A stretch of DNA of 53,531 bases, taken from contig CACYHF010000004.1 of the NCBI GenBank assembly GCA_902774155.1, positions 1-53,531 of the forward strand, written 5' to 3'. Below are positions 17,186 through 25,407 of the stretch, piece by piece. The DNA is from an uncultured Bacteroidia bacterium. GTDB lineage: Bacteria; Bacteroidota; Bacteroidia; Bacteroidales; UBA932. The number at the start of each line of letters is the position of its first letter. Positions within the stretch are counted from its first letter, which is position 1. The position numbers and the translations under genes are program-made. The notes beneath the pieces were generated by a model, which worked only from the letters and a program-made list of their open reading frames with translations, made no database searches and was not told the DNA's origin.

Positions 17186-17193
17186 CAAAGGTA
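17186..17193 (-). promoter_or_regulatory. -7 promoter element of the envelope-protein operon, six bases from the start codon
   Basis: The minus strand reads TACCTTTG at 17193-17186, then six bases, then the ATG. This is the same spacing as for dnaX, again implying a leaderless transcript. No TTTG is seen at the -33 distance. Confidence 0.5.
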
Positions 17194-17217
17194 AGCATTT
17201 TTTTCAAATATCTTTCG

Positions 17218-17225
17218 TATCTTTG
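17218..17225 (+). promoter_or_regulatory. -7 promoter element of the mannosidase operon
   Basis: TATCTTTG lies 20 bases before the ATG at 17246. A TTTG at -33 is not clear; a T-rich run occupies that place. It is divergent from the promoter at 17186-17193. Confidence 0.55.
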
Positions 17226-17245
17226 TGCTAACTGAAGCTGATACC

Positions 17246-20101
17246 ATGAAACATCGTATTCCCGGGCTTTCGGCACTGGCCCTCGCAGCCCTTCTCACTG
17301 CTTGTACGGGAACGGGGAAAGCCCCCATTTCCCAAGTTCATTCTTTTAACGGAACCGGCGAACACGGGCACACCTATCCCGGCGCCACCACGCCTTTCGG
17401 CCTGGTGCAACTGAGTCCGGATACCCGCACCGCCGGCTGGGACGGCTGCTCCGGCTACCATTATTCCGACAGCACCATCCTGGGTTTCAGTCATACACAC
17501 CTGAGCGGCACCGGCTGTGCAGACCTGGGAGATTTTCTCTTCACACCCGGTCTGGACAAGGTAGCTCCACTCCCGCTGGACCACAAAATGGAACAAGCCC
17601 AGCCCGGTTACTACAAAGTGGAGTGCCCGGGGATCGGCATCACGGTGGAACTCACCGCCACCCCGCACGTGGGCGTACACCGCTACACCTTCAGCGGCAA
17701 GGGAGCGCGTCAGGTTCTCATTGACGCCCTGCACAGCATCGGCGAGGGCACCCACGTCCAGAGCGCCAGCCTGGAAGTGGAAGGCAACCAGGAAGTGAAC
17801 GGGCACCGGCTGGTGAGCGGATGGGCCGAAAACCGCGACATCTACCTGTCGGCCACCTTCTCCGTGCCGTTCCAGAAGGCCGAAGAACCGGAGCCCGGCA
17901 AGCTGCTGCTCACCTTCCCCGAAGGTCTTCAGGAACTGGTGGTGTACGCCGGCATTTCCTACACCGGCGTTGAAGGCGCCAAGGCCAACCGCCTGGCCGA
18001 AACGGCCGAAACCGGCTTCAACCGGATGCGCGCCCTGGCCACGGCCCAGTGGGAGACGGCCCTGAGCAGCATCCGCGTGAAGGGCGGTCCCACGGAGCAG
18101 TTCTATACCTGCCTGTATCACACGCTGGTATGCCCCAACCGTATGGAAGACGTGGACGGCCTGTACCGCAACTTCAAGAACCAGAACGTGCAGTGGAAAG
18201 GAGGCACGCATTATTACTCCACCCTTTCCCTCTGGGATACTTTCCGCAGCTGGAATCCGCTCCAGACCCTGGTGAACCCCACTCTGGTGAACGATATGAT
18301 CGCCAGTATGCTGGACATCTTCGACTGCACCGGAGAACTGCCCATCTGGCCGCTGGCCAACTGGGAGACCCACACCATGATCGGCTATCACAGCGTGCCG
18401 GTCATCGCCGATGCCTGGCTGCACGGCATCCGCGGCTACGACGGAGAAAAGGCCCTGCAGGCCATGGTGGCTTCGTCCAACCGCTACAAGGGCAAGAACA
18501 TATCGGCCCTGTACACCCAATACGGCTATGTGCCCGCCAACCTCACCCGGGAAGCCACGTCCCAGACGCTGGAATTCGCCTACGACGACTGGTGCATCGC
18601 CCGGATGGCAGAATCCCTGGGCCACCAGGACATCGCCCAGGCCTATGACCGCCGCGCCCGCCATTACCAGAACGTGTTCGAAGGATCCACCGGCTTTATG
18701 CGCGGCCGCAAGACCGACGGCGGCTGGACGGCACCCTTCGACCCTATCTCCAGCACCCGCGATTACACGGAAGCCATTCCCTGGCAGGCCCGTTTCTTCG
18801 TCCCGCACGACGTAGCCGGCCACACTTCCCTGATGGGCGGGCAGGAGCCTATGCTGGCCGCATTGGATTCCCTGTTCACCTATGAAGAACGCAGCAAGGA
18901 TGTCACCATCTCCGACATCAGCGGCTACCTGGGCCAGTACGCCCACGGCAACGAGCCCAGCCATCATATGGCCTACATCTTCAACTGGCTGGGGGCTCCT
19001 TCCCGCACCCAGGAGATTGTGCGGGAACTGCTTACCACTATGTACGACACCACGCCGGAAGGCGTCTGCGGCAACGAGGACTGCGGCCAGATGAGCGCCT
19101 GGTACATCCTCTCCTCGCTGGGCATCTATCCCGCCTGCCCCGGCAGCGGAGAGTACCAGTTGGTGGCGCCCCTGTTCAAGGAAGCCGTGATCAAACTGGG
19201 CAATGGCAAAACCCTCACCATCCAGGCCGATCATCCCGAGCGTCCGTATATCGCCGATGTGCAGTTGAACGGAAAGCCGGTAGAACGCAATTTCCTGCTG
19301 TACGAAGAGATTATGGAAGGCGGCACGCTTTCCTTCCGCTTATCGGCCACGCCGGACCACAGCCGGGACGGCCTGCCGGCCCCTTATTCCCTGAGCACCG
19401 AACCTATGGTCTCCACGCCTTATGTGCTGGAAGACCTGGAGCTATTCATAGACAAGACCACCGTTACTATGGGGTGCCGAACCCCGGGCGCCGTGATCCG
19501 CTATACGCTGGACGGCAGTGAGCCCACGCAGGAGAGTCCGGAATACAACCTGCCGTTCGAGATTACCCAAAGCTGCCCGGTCAAGGCCCGCGCCTTCCTG
19601 GAGGGATATAAGCCCTCCCCTGTCCTCTCCGTGATGGCCACCAAGGCGCTGTTCCGGGAGCCCACCCGCATCAGCGGGCTCAACCAGGGTTGCCGCTACA
19701 CCTATCACCGGGGCACCTTCAGCTGCACGGCCGATGTCCTGGCCAGCCCGGTGGCCGCATCCGGCACAATGCAGGCGCCTTCCATCCGCCTGGCGCCGGA
19801 CGAGGACCACTTCGGCTATGTGTTCAGCGGCTATTTACTGGTGCCGGAAGACGGCGTCTGGGAGTTCACCGTAGTGAGCGACGACGGCGCCGTGCTGGAT
19901 ATCGACGGCACCCGCGTGGTGGACAACGACGGTTCCCACTCGGCCATCCCTTCATCGGGCCGCTTCCCGCTGAAGAAGGGCCTGCACCCTTATCGGCTCA
20001 TTTATCTGGAAGATTATGAAGGCCAGGCGCTGTTCTGGACCTGGCGGGCCCCGGGCCAACCCCGTTTCTCCCGCATCCCTGTCGAAAACCTCTATTACTA
20101 A
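17246..20101 (+). CDS. GH92 alpha-mannosidase lipoprotein with C-terminal PA14 domain
   Basis: A 951-residue secreted exo-alpha-mannosidase. The signal ends in the lipobox LTAC, so it is probably lipid-anchored. The GH92 body spans roughly residues 35-730. Family motifs are HTHLSGTGCADLGDF near the N terminus, the GNEPSHHMAYIFNWLG catalytic-region motif, and GNEDCGQMSAWYILSSLG. A short beta domain follows (GAVIRYTLDGSEPTQESPEY, chitobiase C-terminal type). The last 140 residues form a PA14-like domain (HFGYVFSGYLLVPEDGVWEF, then SDDGAVLDIDGTRVV), often a sugar-binding module. The start at 17246 begins the signal peptide. It is first in a five-gene operon with six bases to the next gene. GH92 enzymes act on alpha-1,2, 1,3, 1,4 or 1,6 mannosides; the linkage cannot be told here. 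Confidence 0.95.
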   Translation: MKHRIPGLSALALAALLTACTGTGKAPISQVHSFNGTGEHGHTYPGATTPFGLVQLSPDTRTAGWDGCSGYHYSDSTILGFSHTHLSGTGCADLGDFLFTPGLDKVAPLPLDHKMEQAQPGYYKVECPGIGITVELTATPHVGVHRYTFSGKGARQVLIDALHSIGEGTHVQSASLEVEGNQEVNGHRLVSGWAENRDIYLSATFSVPFQKAEEPEPGKLLLTFPEGLQELVVYAGISYTGVEGAKANRLAETAETGFNRMRALATAQWETALSSIRVKGGPTEQFYTCLYHTLVCPNRMEDVDGLYRNFKNQNVQWKGGTHYYSTLSLWDTFRSWNPLQTLVNPTLVNDMIASMLDIFDCTGELPIWPLANWETHTMIGYHSVPVIADAWLHGIRGYDGEKALQAMVASSNRYKGKNISALYTQYGYVPANLTREATSQTLEFAYDDWCIARMAESLGHQDIAQAYDRRARHYQNVFEGSTGFMRGRKTDGGWTAPFDPISSTRDYTEAIPWQARFFVPHDVAGHTSLMGGQEPMLAALDSLFTYEERSKDVTISDISGYLGQYAHGNEPSHHMAYIFNWLGAPSRTQEIVRELLTTMYDTTPEGVCGNEDCGQMSAWYILSSLGIYPACPGSGEYQLVAPLFKEAVIKLGNGKTLTIQADHPERPYIADVQLNGKPVERNFLLYEEIMEGGTLSFRLSATPDHSRDGLPAPYSLSTEPMVSTPYVLEDLELFIDKTTVTMGCRTPGAVIRYTLDGSEPTQESPEYNLPFEITQSCPVKARAFLEGYKPSPVLSVMATKALFREPTRISGLNQGCRYTYHRGTFSCTADVLASPVAASGTMQAPSIRLAPDEDHFGYVFSGYLLVPEDGVWEFTVVSDDGAVLDIDGTRVVDNDGSHSAIPSSGRFPLKKGLHPYRLIYLEDYEGQALFWTWRAPGQPRFSRIPVENLYY

Positions 20102-20107
20102 ACCCAT

Positions 20108-22033
20108 ATGAAAAAACTGCTGCTTTTCCTGTGCTGCCTGCTGCCGCTTTCGGCCGCAGCCCAGCTGCCGGTGATCCTGCATTCCCACAACGACTATGTG
20201 CGCACCGTACCTTTCTGGGAGGCCTATTCACAGCACTGCGCCTCCATCGAGGCCGATGTCCACCTGTATGAGGGACAATTGCTGGTAGGACACGATTTAA
20301 AGGACCTCACGCCGGAGCGCACCTTCGACGGTATGTATGTGCAGCCCGTCGTCCAGACCTTCCGGGCCAACGGAGGTAAGATGTGGCCCGGCAGCCAGGA
20401 CCGCCTGATCCTGATGGTGGAACTCAAGAGCCCCACCGAGCCGGAACTCACGGAAATAATCAAGGTCCTGGAACAGTATCCGGATGTGTTCTGCAGTCCG
20501 GACGGCGTGCAGGTGGTGATTACCGGCAATACACCCGCCCCCGAAAAGTTCACCGAATACCCCAAGTGGATTTACTACGACGGCGATATCCGCGACAATT
20601 ACACGCCGGAACAGCTGGCCCAGGTGGGGATGGTGAGCAATTCTTTCCGGATGTTCGCCAAAAAGTGGAACGGCAAGGGCCGTATGATAGATACTGAGCT
20701 GGACGCTGTCAAGGCCGCCATTGCCAAGGTACACGCCATGGGCAAACCCATCCGCTTCTGGGAGGCCCCGGAAGGCACCACCGCTTACTTCACTTTCTGG
20801 AAACTGGGCGTGGACATCATCAATACGGACAAGCCGGCAGTAGCCTCGCTCTTTTTCAGCGACTGGGGCAACAAGAACTTCATCATGGGCAAACATGAGG
20901 TGCAGGCCGGCGTCACCGGCACCAAGAAGCTGGACAAGGCCACCCGCAGTTTCTCCGGCTTCCAGAACGAAAAACTGCAGCTCACCCAGTGCATTCCTAC
21001 TTATACGCCCACGTACCGGAACGACGGCAGCAACAAGAAGATCAAGAACGTCATCTTCCTCATCGGCGACGGAATGGGCCTGAACCAGATCGTGGCCGGT
21101 GCCTATGCCAACAACCGCGATCTGAGCCTCCTCAAGCTCAAGAGCATCGGCATCCAGTTCTACAATCCGCAGGATGATTTCATCGGTGACTCCGCTTCCG
21201 GCGGCAGCGCCCTGGCCACCGGCCGGCTGTCCTGGACGCGCCATATATCGGCCAACCACGACGGTTCTGAGGAATATTCCCCGCTCACGGACTATTTCAA
21301 GGCTCTGGGCAAGGCTACGGGCGTAGTTTCCCTGGGTGACATCGCCGATGCCACTCCCGCCGTGTTCTACGGCCACACTTCCGAGCGCGACAGCACCGAC
21401 CGCATCACCCGCTACTGGCTCACCAGCGACGTGGACCTCATCTGCGGCCCTGGAACCGACTATGTGGAAAAACCCCGCCAGGACGGCGTGGATATGCTTT
21501 CCGGCATCAAGGCCAACGGCTACAGCTACACCAAGGACGCCACGGCCGTGAACCAGGTGAGCGGCAAGCTCATCTGCCTGGACAACCGGATGGGCGCCTA
21601 CGCCACGGAAGAGACGCTGGGTTTCCTGGCCGAAATCACCAAGTCTTCCATCGAGAAACTGTCCAAGGACTCCAGGAAGGGCTTCTTCCTGATGGTGGAA
21701 GGCGCCAAGATTGACTATGCCGGCCATTCGGACTGCTTCCCCGCCTCCGTGATTGAGCAGCTGGGCTTCGACCTGGCCGTGGCCGAGGCCCTTAAGTTCG
21801 CCGATTCCAACGGCGAAACCCTGGTGGTGGTCACGGCCGACCATGAAACCGGCGGCCTCACCCTCCTGGACGGAGACCTGGAGACGGGCCACGTGCTGGC
21901 CGTGTACAACTCCGACGACCACACCCCTACCGTGGTACCGGTCTTCGCCTACGGCCCCGGCTCCCGGGAGTTTATGGGAACGTACATCAACATCGAGATT
22001 CCTAACACCATTAAACGGCTGGTGACAAAATGA
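20108..22033 (+). CDS. Fusion of glycerophosphodiester-phosphodiesterase-like and alkaline phosphatase domains
   Basis: A 641-residue secreted two-domain enzyme. After a signal peptide cut near AAAQ, residues about 22-265 form a TIM-barrel phosphodiesterase-like domain (HSHNDY, IEADVHLYEGQLLVGHD, ELK). Residues about 310-641 are an alkaline phosphatase with metal site IFLIGDGMG, the nucleophile in GDSASGGSALATG, and ADHETGG. The two domains together could release an alcohol from a phosphodiester and then remove the phosphate from the other product. The order is clear and no frameshift separates them. The stop overlaps the next start as ATGA. The placement between GH92 and a GH63-like enzyme suggests a phosphorylated mannoside substrate, which is inference. 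Confidence 0.9.
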   Translation: MKKLLLFLCCLLPLSAAAQLPVILHSHNDYVRTVPFWEAYSQHCASIEADVHLYEGQLLVGHDLKDLTPERTFDGMYVQPVVQTFRANGGKMWPGSQDRLILMVELKSPTEPELTEIIKVLEQYPDVFCSPDGVQVVITGNTPAPEKFTEYPKWIYYDGDIRDNYTPEQLAQVGMVSNSFRMFAKKWNGKGRMIDTELDAVKAAIAKVHAMGKPIRFWEAPEGTTAYFTFWKLGVDIINTDKPAVASLFFSDWGNKNFIMGKHEVQAGVTGTKKLDKATRSFSGFQNEKLQLTQCIPTYTPTYRNDGSNKKIKNVIFLIGDGMGLNQIVAGAYANNRDLSLLKLKSIGIQFYNPQDDFIGDSASGGSALATGRLSWTRHISANHDGSEEYSPLTDYFKALGKATGVVSLGDIADATPAVFYGHTSERDSTDRITRYWLTSDVDLICGPGTDYVEKPRQDGVDMLSGIKANGYSYTKDATAVNQVSGKLICLDNRMGAYATEETLGFLAEITKSSIEKLSKDSRKGFFLMVEGAKIDYAGHSDCFPASVIEQLGFDLAVAEALKFADSNGETLVVVTADHETGGLTLLDGDLETGHVLAVYNSDDHTPTVVPVFAYGPGSREFMGTYINIEIPNTIKRLVTK

Positions 22034-23631
22034 GAAAAATCCTTCTGAGCGGTCTCCTGCTGGCCCTTCCCCTGCTGGGATGGGCCCAGGACCTCCGGAG
22101 CGGCCCCTATGAGCTGCCCTACAAGAACACCTATGTGAAGAACATCTTCGTGGCGGAGAATCCTTACCGCACCCTGCAGCGGGAAACCCTGAAGCCCGGC
22201 ACGTTCGAGGAGGCCCGCAAGGTGCTGCCCTCCCCCATCTGGGAAGGCCATCAGCAGGAAGTGGATATGTACTGGCACGCCTGGAAGATTGCCATCGGCA
22301 ATATCCGCCAGCCGCAGGAAGGCTCCGGCTTCGTTTCGCCCTACCTGGACGTGGCCTACAACGGCAACATCTTCATGTGGGACGATAGCTTCATGATGCT
22401 TTTCGCCCGTTACGGTTACCGCTTCTTCCCTTTCCAGCGCACCCTGGACAACTTCTACGCAAAACAGCACCAGGACGGCTTCATCTGCCGGGAAATACGC
22501 GCCGATGGTTCCGACTGCTTCGAGCGGTACGACCCGGTGAGCACCGGTCCCAACCTCCTGCCCTGGGCGGAACTGCTGTACTATAAGCAGTTCGGCGACA
22601 TAGACCGCCTGCACCGTGTCTTCCCCGCCCTGGTGGCCTATGCCCAGTGGTGGCAGCTGAACCGCACCTGGCAGAATGGCACCTACTGGAGCTCCGGCTG
22701 GGGAACGGGTATGGACAACCAGCCCCGCGTGCCCGACGGTTACAACCCCATCTTCTCCAACGGCCACATCACCTGGCTGGACACCAACCTGCAGCAGTGG
22801 CTGGTGGACGACTGCCTCATGCAGATTGGCTTTTACATCGAGCGCTGGCAGGAGATTGAGGAGCTGGAAGACGAGATGAAGTTCCTCAAGGCCTGGATCA
22901 ACGATAATATGTGGGACCCGGAAACCGGTTTCCTGTACGATGTCCTGCGGGACGGCAGCCGCGGCAGCGCCAAGGGCATCAGCGCCTTCTGGGCCCTGCA
23001 GACGGACGTGCTGGAAAAAGAGCGCCTGGATACGCTGGTGGCCCATTTGTCGGACAGCACGGAGTTCGCCCGCACCCACCAGGTCCCTTCCCTGAGCGCC
23101 GACAACAAGAAGTACAATCCCCTGGGCCGCTACTGGCAGGGCGGCGTCTGGCCGGGCACCAATTACATGGTGATCGACGGCCTGTGGCGCAAAGGATACA
23201 AAGACCTGGCCCGGACGGTAGCCAACAACCACTACGGCAATGTGTTCCAGGTATGGAAAGACACCGGCACCTTCTGGGAATATTACGCACCGGAGAAAGT
23301 GGCGCCCGGCTTTATGGCCCGCAAGGACTTCGTGGGCTGGGCCGGCCTGCCGCCCATCGCGGAATTCATCGAATGCATCCTGGGCATCCGTTCCGACTTC
23401 TCGGAAAGCCGCATCGAGTGGGATGTGCAGCAGCTGGAAGCGCACGGCATCGAGCGCTATCCTTTCGGCCCGGAAGGCGTGGTGAGCCTGAAAGTGGCCG
23501 CCCGGAAAGGGGCCGATGAGAAACCTTCCGTTACGGTGACTACCAACGTGCCCTTCGACCTCACCCTGCTGTGGGGCGACGGTCAAAGCGCCACCGTACA
23601 CGTAGAGAAAAGTGGAAAAGTGAAATATTAA
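22030..23631 (+). CDS. GH63/trehalase-like (mannosylglycerate-hydrolase-type) glycoside hydrolase
   Basis: A 533-residue secreted protein with a signal peptide (MRKILLSGLLLALPLLGWAQ). The body is an (alpha/alpha)6 barrel, with FMWDDSFMMLFARYGY holding the likely acid Asp, then SSGWGTGMDNQPRV and, near the C terminus, WGGVWPGTNYMVIDGLWRKGY-type residues (QGGVWPGTNYM). This pattern fits the MGH1-like/GH63 group, which includes mannosylglycerate hydrolases and processing glucosidases, and is related to GH37 trehalases. The substrate cannot be fixed from sequence. It is translationally coupled to the phosphatase fusion upstream and followed after 11 bases by the ROK kinase. Confidence 0.85.
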   Translation: MRKILLSGLLLALPLLGWAQDLRSGPYELPYKNTYVKNIFVAENPYRTLQRETLKPGTFEEARKVLPSPIWEGHQQEVDMYWHAWKIAIGNIRQPQEGSGFVSPYLDVAYNGNIFMWDDSFMMLFARYGYRFFPFQRTLDNFYAKQHQDGFICREIRADGSDCFERYDPVSTGPNLLPWAELLYYKQFGDIDRLHRVFPALVAYAQWWQLNRTWQNGTYWSSGWGTGMDNQPRVPDGYNPIFSNGHITWLDTNLQQWLVDDCLMQIGFYIERWQEIEELEDEMKFLKAWINDNMWDPETGFLYDVLRDGSRGSAKGISAFWALQTDVLEKERLDTLVAHLSDSTEFARTHQVPSLSADNKKYNPLGRYWQGGVWPGTNYMVIDGLWRKGYKDLARTVANNHYGNVFQVWKDTGTFWEYYAPEKVAPGFMARKDFVGWAGLPPIAEFIECILGIRSDFSESRIEWDVQQLEAHGIERYPFGPEGVVSLKVAARKGADEKPSVTVTTNVPFDLTLLWGDGQSATVHVEKSGKVKY

Positions 23632-23642
23632 ACCTGAACGCC

Positions 23643-24449
23643 ATGTATATTGGAATTGACCTGGGCGGCACCAACATCCGTGTAGCCGCCATCGAAGACG
23701 GAAAGATTCTGCAAATGCAGGCCGAACCTACCAACGCAAAAGGTGCCGAAAACGTGGTGCTGGAGCAGATGGCGCGCCTCATTGAAGCCGTTATCACGCC
23801 CGAAGTGAAGGGGATCGGCATCGGCGTACCCTCCGTAGTGGACCGGGAGAAAGGCATCGTGTACAACGTGGTAGGCATTCCTTCCTGGAAAGAAGTGCAT
23901 CTGAAAAGCTTCCTGGAAGATCGCTTCCACCTGCCGGTGGCCATCAACAACGACGCCAACTGCTTCGCCCTGGGCGTGGCGCACTACGGCTCCCTGCGCA
24001 AGAGCAAGGAAATCTTCTGCGTTACGCTGGGAACGGGCGTGGGCGGTGCCCTGGTGCTGAAAGGAAAGCTGTACAACGGCCACAATACCGGTGCCGGTGA
24101 GATTGGCAGCATCCCCTACCTGGACAAGGACTACGAATACTATTGCTCCAGCCGCTTCTTCGTGGGCAAAGGAACCACGGGCAAGGATGCCGCCATAGCC
24201 GGTCCCGGCCCCATCTGGGAGGAATTTGGCCAGCATGTGGGAAAACTGGTGCAGTTAATCCTGTATGCCTTTGACCCTGAGGCTATCATCGTGGGCGGCA
24301 GCATCGCCAAAGCCTTCCCGCTGTATCAGGAGCCTATGTGGAAGGAAATCCGGAACTTTCCCTACCCGGCCAGTGTGGAAAACCTGAAAATCGGCCCGGC
24401 CGATGTGAACGACGCCGGTATCCTGGGCGCCGCATTACTCTGTGAATAA
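23643..24449 (+). CDS. ROK family sugar kinase
   Basis: A 268-residue cytoplasmic kinase. The phosphate-binding loop is IGIDLGGTNIRV at residues 3-14, and the catalytic Asp is in INNDANCFALG. The glycine-rich segment VTLGTGVGGALVL and the C-terminal DPEAIIVGGSIAKAF are also present. The zinc motif CxCGxxGCxE typical of ROK proteins is missing; the equivalent region reads SIPYLDKDYEYYCSS, and the chain is about 30-50 residues shorter than usual. It probably phosphorylates the monosaccharide released by its neighbours, mannose being the best guess. The start at 23643 is the ATG of the conserved MYIGIDLGGTN; a longer frame overlaps the previous gene. Confidence 0.88.
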   Translation: MYIGIDLGGTNIRVAAIEDGKILQMQAEPTNAKGAENVVLEQMARLIEAVITPEVKGIGIGVPSVVDREKGIVYNVVGIPSWKEVHLKSFLEDRFHLPVAINNDANCFALGVAHYGSLRKSKEIFCVTLGTGVGGALVLKGKLYNGHNTGAGEIGSIPYLDKDYEYYCSSRFFVGKGTTGKDAAIAGPGPIWEEFGQHVGKLVQLILYAFDPEAIIVGGSIAKAFPLYQEPMWKEIRNFPYPASVENLKIGPADVNDAGILGAALLCE

Positions 24450-24462
24450 ATTATTTACCCAT

Positions 24463-25302
24463 ATGAAGAGAATCTTTTTAATACTGGCAGCCCTGCTGCC
24501 CCTGAGTCTGGCTTGCCACTCGCAGGAAACGGAAACCCTCAAAGTGATGTCCTATAACATCCGTTACGGCACGGCCGATGACGGAGACTATGTCTGGGCC
24601 AATCGCCGGGAAGCGGCGGCCGCTATGGTACTGGACCAGCGTCCGGCCTGCTTCGGCGTGCAGGAAGCCCTGGATTTCCAGCTGACGTATTTGCAGGAGA
24701 ACTGCCCGGGCTACAAGTATGTGGGCGTAGGCCGCGAGGACGGCAAGCATGACGGTGAACATATGGCCGTTTTCTATGACACGGACCGCGTGGCGTTGGA
24801 AAAATGGGGTACCTACTGGCTGTCCGAAACCCCTGAAGTACCTTCTTATGGCTGGGATGCCGCCTGCAAGCGTACCGCCACCTGGACCCTCCTTAAAGAC
24901 CTGGATACCGGCAAGCATTTTTACTTTGTGAACACGCACCTGGACCACGTGGGCGTGGAAGCCCGTCGCCAGGGGCTGCTCCTGCTGGTAGACCGGATCG
25001 GCCAGATGAATCCCGAAGGGTATCCGATGATCCTGTGCGGGGACTTCAACGTCCACCCGGACAATCCCTGCCTGGACGAACTCCGCGAACTCATGACCGA
25101 CGCCTGGCAAACCGCCCGGATGGCCGATTTCAACCTCACCTGGCACGACTGGGGCAAGAACAAGCGGGACCACACCCCCATCGACTACATCTTCTACTCC
25201 GGTTTCAGCGCCTGCGACAGTATGCTCCGCGTCACCCAGCCCTACAAGGGTTGCCCCTACGTCTCCGACCACTATCCCGTCACCGCCGTCCTGGAATACT
25301 AG
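24463..25302 (+). CDS. Secreted endonuclease/exonuclease/phosphatase-fold lipoprotein
   Basis: A 279-residue protein with a lipobox (SLAC) after a short signal. The fold motifs are all present: MSYNIRYGTADDGD, GVQEAL with the metal-binding Glu, NTHLDH, CGDFNVHPD and SDHYPV. The family covers nucleases, sphingomyelinases and inositol phosphatases, and secreted Bacteroidales members sit mostly in glycan loci. A phosphodiester-cleaving role would fit the phosphodiesterase-phosphatase fusion in the same operon. The ATG at 24463 is chosen because it begins the signal peptide; a GTG at 24442 overlaps the ROK gene. It is the last gene of the operon, and its stop is part of the inverted repeat at 25300-25410. 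Confidence 0.9.
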   Translation: MKRIFLILAALLPLSLACHSQETETLKVMSYNIRYGTADDGDYVWANRREAAAAMVLDQRPACFGVQEALDFQLTYLQENCPGYKYVGVGREDGKHDGEHMAVFYDTDRVALEKWGTYWLSETPEVPSYGWDAACKRTATWTLLKDLDTGKHFYFVNTHLDHVGVEARRQGLLLLVDRIGQMNPEGYPMILCGDFNVHPDNPCLDELRELMTDAWQTARMADFNLTWHDWGKNKRDHTPIDYIFYSGFSACDSMLRVTQPYKGCPYVSDHYPVTAVLEY

Positions 25303-25310
25303 TGGCAGCC

Positions 25311-25333
25311 AATCCGCTGATCATCAGCCACTT
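25311..25333. repeat. 23-bp palindromic element, copy E
   Basis: AATCC, GCTGATCATCAGC, CACTT: about 17 of 23 bases match AAATTGCTGATNATCAGCAATTT. It is followed by ACGCAAAA as in copy B. This copy is purely intergenic. Confidence 0.7.
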
Positions 25334-25338
25334 ACGCA

Positions 25339-25371
25339 AAAGTCCTCGTTCAAAAATCGAACGAGGACTTT
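25339..25371. terminator. Bidirectional terminator between convergent operons
   Basis: A 13-bp perfect stem, AAAGTCCTCGTTC (25339-25351) with GAACGAGGACTTT (25359-25371), around a 7-nt loop. It separates the mannoside operon from the long minus-strand cluster. Confidence 0.85.
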
Positions 25372-25407
25372 CTGTTAAACTGCTCAGTAGCAGTTAGTTA
25401 GCTGCCA

